Below the pieces are notes generated by a model. It saw nothing but the letters and a program-made list of their open reading frames with translations. It was not told the origin of the DNA and did not search any database. The position numbers and the translations under genes are program-made. 64,000 bases of DNA from Viridothelium virens (lineage: Eukaryota > Ascomycota > Dothideomycetes > Trypetheliales > Trypetheliaceae), in contig ML991797.1 of the NCBI GenBank assembly GCA_010094025.1, positions 62,001 to 126,000 on the forward strand, in the 5' to 3' direction. Below, in pieces: positions 56,585 through 64,000 of the stretch. Each line of letters starts with the position of its first letter. Positions within the stretch are counted from its first letter, which is position 1.

Positions 56585-57314
56585 TCAACGCACCGGCGGA
56601 CCTCCATGGGAACTGCATCGCTTTCACTCCAACCCTTCCAAGGGATCAGTCTGGGATGGGCATTCGTCTTTACAGGGATTTGCGAGCTGGCTCAAGGAAA
56701 CGAGTGTTCGGTCATGCGGCTACCTCCAGCTTTTTTCGGGTTGCTCAATCGAGCTTGCTCTCCAGTGTTCAGGCGTTGTTTACTGCGTTGTTTTGCACGC
56801 TGTGGTTTTCGTGAGTTACTTCTTCTGATCTCACCTTCTTTTCTCATTCGCCAACTTCTATTTTCCTTCCCTGATTTGTGGTTGGTCCTTTTTGCTGATA
56901 AAAGTGGAATTTGTCTCCCCTTTACGCTCTCTTGAACTGGCTGGGATGGTGGGCTGCAAGCAAATAGTAATTCTTCACGGTCTTGCTACGCAAACAGGAA
57001 GCAGATGGTCCATCAGATTGGAGTTTAGTATGCAAGAAACGAAATCTGGTAATGCACAGATCCAAAAATGTAAGAGTACGGTTGGAGGGCGACTTGGTAA
57101 GACGTCGGCTCCAGCTCCGCTTGCCCTGGTCGTAGTACATAGCATTGCAGACTGCAGAGCGGTAGGCCTTTACCGAGCTGAAAACAAGGTGAGCATCGCT
57201 TACTACAAGCCGAAGGTCGTTGTACCACAGTGTTCACGAAGCATGAGTCGCTTAGGGAAGGCTGGGAAAGACAGTACGAAATGATCATTGAACCTGGAGA
57301 TACTTTGCTATGGG
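56585..57314. other. Gene-free interval
   Basis: About 730 bases between the small Cys/His-rich gene and the 3' end of the MAPR gene. Nothing recognised. Confidence 0.45.
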
Positions 57315-57904
57315 CTACAAATTCGCGGACCCTTGCACTTCGCCGATAATATTGTATCTCTTACTGAAGAATGTATCCCATTCCTCTAGAACAGTCTTCT
57401 CCTTATCAGGAAGGTCAAGCCATTCCGGCCGAACGTCTTCTGGCTTCAATGAGGACTGTGCAAGAGCACGCGAGGCATCCTTGCCAGCGAACACTGCGCT
57501 GCTTAGATTCTGTCGGTTCAAAGCTCGGAAGTTCTTCAGTATCTTACCATGATATTGACCCTCTGTACCATATGCTTTGTTATTGGTCACGTCAAAGACT
57601 TTGCCCTATAGGTAGGTCCTCGATCAGCTCCAACTGAACGTTGCAAGGAGTCAATACTTCATGTACTCACCTTGATGGCAACGCACGTTGGGTAGCCCTC
57701 ATGTGTGCCTTTTGAGGGTTAGCTTCATAACTGGGCTGTGACGATTGCGCCTTTTCGCTTGTTGTCTAATTGGTAGGGATGAGCCTCACCGTCACACTTT
57801 GCCAGGTATTCGAGACTGATCGGATCGCTCTTGGGCGGATCAAGCTTGACAGGGACTTTGGGTTCAAAGTTCTTCGGCTCGGCAACGTGCTCTCTTTCGG
57901 ACAT
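57315..57904 (-). CDS. MAPR-family cytochrome b5-like heme/steroid-binding protein, 129 aa
   Basis: Minus-strand exons 57904..57790, 57708..57671, 57605..57548 and 57493..57315. Related to Dap1/PGRMC, heme-binding partners of P450 enzymes in sterol synthesis. The cytochrome b5-like domain runs ISLEYLAKCDGTHEGYPTCV, then AIKGKVFDVTNNKAYG and GQYHVFAGKDASRALA. The C-terminus has EWDTFFSKRYNIIGEV. The usual N-terminal membrane helix is missing: the protein starts MSEREHVAEPKNFEP and appears soluble. The third intron (57547..57494, 54 bases) is divisible by three and has no stop, so retention adds 18 residues (GKILKNFRALNRQNLSSA region) inside the domain. Removing it restores the family motif YHVFAGKDASRAL exactly. 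DAP1 is the nearest named relative, but orthology is not certain. Confidence 0.86.
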
Positions 57905-58679
57905 TTTGAGATCTATCCTACTGAAAAAGACTGGTTCAAGTATCTCCAAAGACTCCAATGGGATGGAGGTTGAGTGCATAAACGCACCAGCACTACCTGG
58001 GTAAGGAGGATGTCTTACGTCATTTCCCGCTAGTTAAAAGATCTTATCACCTTATCGTACCCTAAAGCACGGTGGCACTCTAGATGGTCTAGATGAACAC
58101 CACACCACCACACTGTAAACACCCGTGCACTCGTGACTAACCGACATATCCCTGCTAGACAAAATGTTTGTCCGGGCTCGTGGGTTCGCCCCGAGCCCGG
58201 CTGTACGACATAAGAGTAAGGTACGTCTTCACGTCTACTTGGATGCACAACGTCAAACGTCTTATTCAGTCTTGCGCCCGCGACCGATGTTTCCGATGTA
58301 CGCTGCCTTCTCAGCTCTCTGGAGACCGTTGGATCGAAAAGCTAGACGCTCTGACAGGATAGCTCAGTCAGCATGCCAGTAAGCCAGCAAATCAAAAGTG
58401 CGGGAAGGACTACTGCTGGCAAATTTCATCCGGGAAACCCCCTCATCTAATTCGACATCATGTTTTTAAAGCGCAGGAAGTCTCGTTGATAGGGTCCACT
58501 AGTTGCAATAGTTCTACACACGAAGCTATTTCATCTTTGGAAACTTGCAAATGTTGCAAACGGGAGACTTCTCGAGCCACAAGTCCTTGCGTTTGCTACC
58601 CCTTGTCCGGCTCTTTCGTGGTTGTGTCACTTGCATATGTGAGCATCGTCGACTACTGCAAGCGACCGCTTCTCTGCGC
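57905..58679. other. Gene-free interval
   Basis: About 775 bases between the MAPR gene start and the ureohydrolase stop. Short frames only. Confidence 0.45.
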
Positions 58680-60672
58680 TCATTTCTCAACCGGCTCAGC
58701 CACCATCAGTGACAGGAGCGAATGTGCGATCTCGGCAGCTGCAAGAACCGTCGTCTCCCCAGGGTTATCATAAACGGGCGCCACCTCGACTAGTTGCCTA
58801 TCAGACCAGGACAGAAGACATTCAATGAAATATATTTGATCGACCTGGAGATGGGTCTACACTTACCAACATCCGCACCAACAACGTGAAGGCCTTCTAG
58901 GCCATCAAGAATACTCAAGAGCTCCCGGGTTGTCCAACCACCTACTTCGCTTGTACCTGTTGCTGCTCAAGGTCAACGTTCGTCCCGGTATCTAGGTTGC
59001 GTGAAACCTGCTCCGAAGTCTGTGCACAAGTTTGCGCAAATCCACTAATCTAGCCACGTGCCGAAATTGACACTATCCGTTCGAAGCTCAAGAACTTAGG
59101 CAGCAGATGACGGGACTGTCTCTTTGAAGTGAAACTGACAGACTTACCAGGGGCAAATGCAGGGTCTAGCACGTCGATGTCGACAGTGATATATACTTTG
59201 GTACCGGCGACTCGCTCTTTCAATTTTTCTATAATCCCATCGACGCCAATCTTATCGAGATCACGGGCTTTGATGACGTGAAACCCGCATCTGGCATCAT
59301 TCGTCAAGTCCTCTTTTGGGTATCGGATTGGAGCCCTGATCCCAGCATGAATAGACGAATTCCTAACGAGGCCCTCCTCATGCGCAATGTGAAGAAACGT
59401 TCCGTGATTTATTCCGCTGTATAACCATGTCTCAGTTGAAGGCCTTTATGTCGATTACGCAGGTTTGCATACTCACGCGTAATGCGATATGCCTCCACCT
59501 AGACATTCGTGATCAGAGCTCCAGAACTAGGTGATATCTCCACGGAGCTGAACGAGTACTTACCTAACACCTCTGGATCCCATGTGTCTACCCCGAGTCA
59601 AGTCAGTACACGAAAAGTATGCTGCCTAGAGTCTTCCGGCGTGTGGAATGGAAAAAAGAAATATTTAGCCTTACCTAGATGGCTATCGAAATGAATAACG
59701 CTCACCTTTCCCCATCGTTTATGCACAGATCTCAAAGCTGGCAGCGTTGTGGTATGATCTCCACCTAATGTAATGATCCGAGGGGTTTTGTAGGACGAAT
59801 TCTGGGCAGTCCGACCCGAAGCTAGCTGTCGCCCAATCAGCCCTCACTGCAAACAAAATTCTCTAGAAGAGATGTGGCAGCGGGAAGCGCTCCCAAGAGA
59901 GTCGAAGCACTTGTTTGTCGATTGACGCCTACCGTATGTGCTTGATCTAGCTGCTTCAGGGCAACGGTATTGTCCTTCAACCCGTCGTCAGCTATGGCGA
60001 TTATGTCGCACTGCAGGACCATCCGAGGTTATCACCTACCAGAACTGTCAAAGGAGCATCACCGCAATCTACAATCTTAGCCCAGCTCTTGAATGAGTTC
60101 TTGCCTTAACCAACTGTCAGCAAGGCAAGCTTGTCACAATCACCTGGGAGGCCGCTGTCCTGACCGGTATATATTGACCATCCTAATTCGGGCAATATCC
60201 TTCGCGATCCCTGGCGAATGCCGGCGGGACCGTATCGAGCTCCCGGACGAGCTGTCACACTCTGGGGGACCATCAGCGCCAAGCTCAAATATGGAAGTCT
60301 AGATCAAAGAGCGCTAGTAAAAGCCAACATGTAAAATGGTAACGATTTGGCTAACGCAGGCATTATTTCTGCAGTTTAACATGAAAGAAGTTTTGCGTCA
60401 GTAAAATCACGCACAGTGTCGAATGGTGCCCCGAGAAATACAATGTCATATTTCTCTATGTGCTCATTACTACTGAGACAGTTGACATAGGGAAGATTAG
60501 CAAATGTTGTTAAGCCTCGGAAGGCGCTTCCCTCAGAAATGTTGATACTCGATTGAAAGTCTAGGTCCATGGGATTTTGGTGAGCATCTTGCGGAAAGCC
60601 AGAGACGGGAGGAAGAGTTATCTCTCGCGCGAGACATAGCGGAAGCATCGAATATGATAATAGGGAAAGCAT
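58680..60672 (-). CDS. Agmatinase-like ureohydrolase with signal peptide, 378 aa
   Basis: Minus-strand exons 60672..60415, 60261..60165, 60104..60040, 59974..59933, 59825..59675, 59587..59564, 59498..59477, 59416..59148, 58965..58867 and 58789..58680. A binuclear manganese enzyme of the arginase/agmatinase fold that would release urea from a guanidino substrate. The N-terminus [18 protein letters not shown] looks like a secretion signal. Landmarks are [29 protein letters not shown], and [20 protein letters not shown]. The metal ligands lie in [26 protein letters not shown] and [12 protein letters not shown]. The 3' part has [17 protein letters not shown] and [14 protein letters not shown]. 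The gene has nine introns and two exons of 24 and 22 bases. Some donors (GTCAGG at 60164) were chosen by family fit. Each single exon looks like debris, yet together they make one intact frame. Confidence 0.83.
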
Positions 60673-61090
60673 ATTCACGCCCAAGTACTGCTCTGATGGG
60701 AAAGAACAAATTTCTCTTTGAGTTTATCTTTCCAAAAGTTGGGAAAATGTTTACGACCGGTCAAGACCAGATTGTGGCGGGGTCATTCTTTGGTGCCTTG
60801 GTAGTTGTGGAATTCTCCAATTCACCAATCCCCTAATCTTCAAAATACGTCATCCTCGACGACTCAGTGCCGATTGACCAATCTCGCAGCGCGAGCGAGA
60901 CGCCTAGCCACATCTGGCACCGAAAACGTCCATACATCTATGAGCGGGTTGGGTATCTAACGAGTGACATATGGGTACTGCTTGCGAGTACCCTTCCAAC
61001 CCGATGCTGACTTATATCTCAAAACGCCCCGTCCTTCGATAGCCTCCCTCCTCCACGCTCACTCGTCCGTCCACCGACCGAAAAACCTCT
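60673..61090. other. Upstream region of the ureohydrolase gene
   Basis: 418 bases between the ureohydrolase start and the CUE5 stop, both on the minus strand. No specific element claimed. Confidence 0.45.
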
Positions 61091-62713
61091 CTACTTCGTC
61101 GACGGCGACAACAACTTCTCCGCCTCCGCATCCTTCTGCACCGTACTCCCCGACCTTTCCGCCGGCCTCAACTCCCCCTTCGACCCGCCCTCCCCTTCCT
61201 GTCCCGCCGCCCCCGCCGACTCCGTCACCGCCGCCTTCTTCAACCTCTCCGAGTCCTCCGGCCGTAGATCCCGCCCCTTCTCCACGACCACCTCCTCCTC
61301 GTCATCGCCAACGCTGAACGGATCGCTGTCCTCCGGCTCCGGCTGCGGCGCTACCGACGTCAGAGGCTGCCACTTGCTGCCGGGCTTATTGTTGCTGTTA
61401 CTGTTGCTGCCGCTCTGGCCGCCAGCAGCAGGCGACGGCTGTCGGTAGAGCGCGGCGTCGACTTCGTCCACGGGGCCGGACTGCGGGGCGCTGGGGGGGT
61501 GGGTCGGGGTCGGTTTGAAGAGGTCGGGGTTCGCGAGGGGGCGGGTGGAGCGGCGGGTGGGGAGTTCGGGGGTGGTTTCTGTCGTGGTGGGATACATTAG
61601 TACGGATTAATGATGGGTGTGAGTCTGGAAAGAGGGAAGGAGGAGACGGAGGGCTTACCTTCGTCGTCGCGGAGTTCGAGCTGAGTGAAATCGTCGTCGA
61701 GGACGTGCGGGTCGGAGTCGTAGCGCTCCCGGTCGCCACTCGGTCGGGCCCTTTGGGAGTCTCTGCGAGTTCCATAAGGGGGTTGGGATGATGAGGAGCC
61801 GTAGTTTGGGCGTTCGGGAGTGCCGGTCTTCGCTGGGATGTCTTCGTCGTCACTGCCGTCCATTCTTCGTTTGAAGTCCGAGATCCATCGATTGACGGTT
61901 CTCTGGGTATCTTGGAAGCCCTTGCGAATGTTTTCTTGAATCTTTGGAAGTTCCTCTGCGAGATTCACTCCTTAGTTTGTGCGTTGAGAGCTACGCTGTA
62001 CGGGGACCATACCATCAAAAAAGCTTGGGCTTGTTTCTCCGTCGTCCTCTTCGTAGTTTTGCTGCCGTCGACGAGGCAATGGTGGGCCTCGGTCCTCTCC
62101 TTGCCTCTGCGAATACCTTGCTGCATTGTAGTGTTCGTTTAGCTGGCGAGCGTATAGTTCGTCGGCTTCCAGTTGTGTTCGAGGCTGTGTTCGTCGTGGC
62201 GGTTGTGGTGGGGGAGCTTCTTCCTCGGCTTTGAAGCTTGGATCCGACATACCTGTAATTGTTCAATGAAATGATCCATAAATGAAAATAGGTGTGGTTC
62301 AACCTACCTAGCAGTGCGTTAAACGCTGGCTCAACTTTGCCTCCACTGGCCACCAATACGGCTTTTACGACCTTTGCATCCATATCTGGGAATGCCTCAA
62401 TAAGGGTTGCTTCAGCCTGTGCCTGTGGACTCATTGGACGTGGTGGCTTCGCTGGAGGGGCTTCTTCTTGTGTAGGTGCTGCTGCCTGAGTTGGAGGCAC
62501 AGCAGTGGTGGTCTTCGGTTGAGAGGGCGTCCCTTCGTGCGCTGGAGTAGCACTATTCTCATGGCCCTCATCATCGTCCCAATCCAGCTCTCGCGCAGTT
62601 GTTGGAGACTCGGCGCCGGTCCTCTGCATATGGGTGAGTAGGTGCATTCACGAAGCTACGTTATGTGGCGGAGGCACTCTTACACTCTTTTCTGAGCTCT
62701 CGGTCTCAGCCAT
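61091..62713 (-). CDS. CUE5: CUE-domain ubiquitin-Atg8 adaptor (Cue5-like), 461 aa
   Basis: Minus-strand exons 62713..62684, 62623..62308, 62252..62013, 61970..61659 and 61578..61091. A selective-autophagy receptor for ubiquitinated aggregates. The CUE domain spans about residues 78-118 (AEATLIEAFPDMDAKVVKAV, then VEPAFNALLG). After it come a basic/acidic linker (LEADELYARQLNEHY) and the Cue5 signature helix LPKIQENIRKGFQDTQRTVN. The C-terminal region contains WQPL at residues 369-372, matching the W-x-x-L Atg8-interacting motif; the same WQPL is, to my knowledge, the motif in yeast Cue5. The 42-base intron 61971..62012 is among the shortest here. The last exon is Pro/Ala/Gly-rich, C-rich then G-rich on the + strand. 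Divergent from the DHX35-like helicase. Confidence 0.87.
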
Positions 62714-63054
62714 GATGCGATGCTCTCAGTTGGCGACGTTGAATTATTCGATTTTGAGTTCTGTTAGACCAGGCGAGTGAGTTACTTTGAGTATGGAAAA
62801 AGTTGACAGTAAACGGTGGATTCAGGACGGTGGCTTTGTTGTCCAAGTTTCAGGGTCCAGTTGCATGAGCATTTCCACACTGCGGTAGCTGCAGACATCC
62901 TTACCAAAACACTGATCGTGTCGAGGGGATTTTCTACTACCAAATGGTTCTCATCTACTTTCGGCAAGGTAAGCAATGAGAGGCTGTAGAGGATAAACCT
63001 TACTTTGTAAGGCGCGGCAGTCGTTGGCCAAAGAGCGAGTGCCCGCCTGCAAAC
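62714..63054. promoter_or_regulatory. Shared upstream region of CUE5 and the DEAH helicase
   Basis: 341 bases between divergent start codons. No clear TATA box. Confidence 0.45.
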
Positions 63055-64000
63055 ATGGCCGACTTCGAACTTTCAGAGAGTTTCATTCCAGCTCTCCATA
63101 AACCATCGTCTCTTTTACCGATTGCTCGTCATCGTGAAGCTCTTCTCTACCTCATCGATACCTTTCCCGTGGTCATAGTTGTAGGTCAGACGGGAAGTGG
63201 AAAAACAACTCAAATCCCTCAGTTTCTGGAGCAAGCAGGATGGTGCAACGACGGAAAGATTGTTGCTGTCACGCAGGTCGGTGGGTCTTCGAACCAGAAC
63301 ATACTACTATTCAATGATCAGGACTAAAGACATTCCTAGCCACGAAGGGTTGCAGCGACTACAGTTGCTACAAGGGTGGCTGAGGAAATGAGGTGTAATT
63401 TGGGTCAAGAGGTAAAATGCTCGACTGCATTAGTGTTGCAACCACTGACCCAATGTAGGTTGGCTATTCAATCAGGTTTGAAGATGTTACCTCTGCCAAA
63501 ACCCGAGTCAAATTTCTTACAGATGGACTACTTCTCCGGGAGGCACTGGTAGATCCTCTGTTATCAAGATATTCCGTAATTATGGTCGACGAAGCCCATG
63601 AGCGATCTTTAAGTTCCGACATCCTGCTAGGAATCCTCAAGAAAATTCGCAAGAAACGACCTGAGCTGAGAATTATCGTTAGCAGTGCTACCTTGCAAGC
63701 TGAGGACTTCCTTCGATTCTTCGTAGGCGATTCAGCAGAGTCTACCAATGGATCTGCAGCCAAGAACAATGGGGATTCTGAATTGGGCGGTAGTGTCGGC
63801 CGAATTATCAGCCTCGAAGGGCGAATGTATCCTGTCGATATACATTACCTCGAAGAGCCTGCAGAGGACTACGTCGAGCGCGCTGTGCAGACAGCTCTCG
63901 ACATTCACACTCAGGAAGACGAAGGCGACATCCTCATCTTCATGACCGGACGCGAAGAAATCGACCGAGTAATCGAGATGATAACCGACAGAGCCCTCTC
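63055..64000 (+). CDS. DEAH-box RNA helicase (DHX35-like), 5' part
   Basis: Exons 63055..63276, 63340..63411 and 63459 to the window end; the gene continues outside. An ATP-dependent RNA helicase of the spliceosomal DEAH group. Landmarks in order: ALHKPSSLLPIARHREALL, motif I GQTGSGKTTQIPQF (residues 44-57), motif Ia PRRVAATTVATRVAEEM (created by the first intron's removal), VGYSIRFED and FLTDGLLLREAL. Motif II is VDEAHERSLSSDILLG and motif III IVSSATLQAEDFL. RIISLEGRMYPVDIHYLEEP follows, and the window ends just after GDILIFMTGREEID. The short N-terminus before motif I and the sequence around it favour DHX35 over Prp2/16/22/43. Introns are 63 and 47 bases. About 278 residues are visible. Confidence 0.88.

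Overview
The window is nuclear DNA of a filamentous ascomycete (Pezizomycotina). The support is short GT-AG introns of mostly 45-80 nt, two fungal Zn(II)2Cys6 regulators, a fungal P450, DHA1-type MFS transporters, and fungal versions of ERV29, HSP78, SGM1, CUE5 and NAS6. I cannot fix the class or species by eye. I recognise no transposon, rRNA, tRNA or CRISPR array. All gene models were built by hand from splice signals, reading frame and protein-family fit. Exon coordinates are given in each entry, and every complete model sums to a multiple of three.

Layout. 1-16.5 kb is accessory-like and gene-sparse: the 3' end of an MFS transporter, an unknown 546-aa protein, a six-exon P450, a 2.8-kb gene-free stretch with an old 32-bp minisatellite, and two divergent Zn2Cys6 regulators. 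17-30 kb is housekeeping: an ASNSD1-like asparagine synthetase-domain protein divergent from the Rab5 exchange factor VPS9, a nucleoside hydrolase convergent with the cargo receptor ERV29, an unknown membrane-anchored protein and an FAD monooxygenase. 32-48.7 kb holds a trans-3-hydroxy-L-proline dehydratase divergent from the proteasome chaperone NAS6, the Golgi coiled-coil protein SGM1 divergent from a nitrilase-family amidase, EFB1 divergent from HSP78, and the meiotic gene MSH5 (15 exons). 49.5-64 kb holds a DHA1 transporter with a single in-frame stop, the nucleolar RNA-binding protein NOP4, a small Cys/His-rich protein, a MAPR/cytochrome-b5-like protein, a signal-peptide-bearing agmatinase-like ureohydrolase, the ubiquitin-autophagy adaptor CUE5, and the 5' part of a DHX35-type helicase cut by the window end.

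The genes do not form one pathway or a complete biosynthetic cluster. Several themes recur by coincidence or weak association: ubiquitin/endosome biology (VPS9 and CUE5 both carry CUE domains, plus NAS6), and nitrogen salvage (ureohydrolase, nitrilase-type amidase, hydroxyproline dehydratase, nucleoside hydrolase).

The most unusual signal is compositional. At least six GC-rich patches run from strongly C-rich to strongly G-rich along the + strand, never the reverse. They occur in genes of both orientations, in an intron and in gene-free DNA. Other leads are the lone TGA in the otherwise intact transporter and three introns that are multiples of three with no in-frame stop. I found no convincing new multi-gene system.
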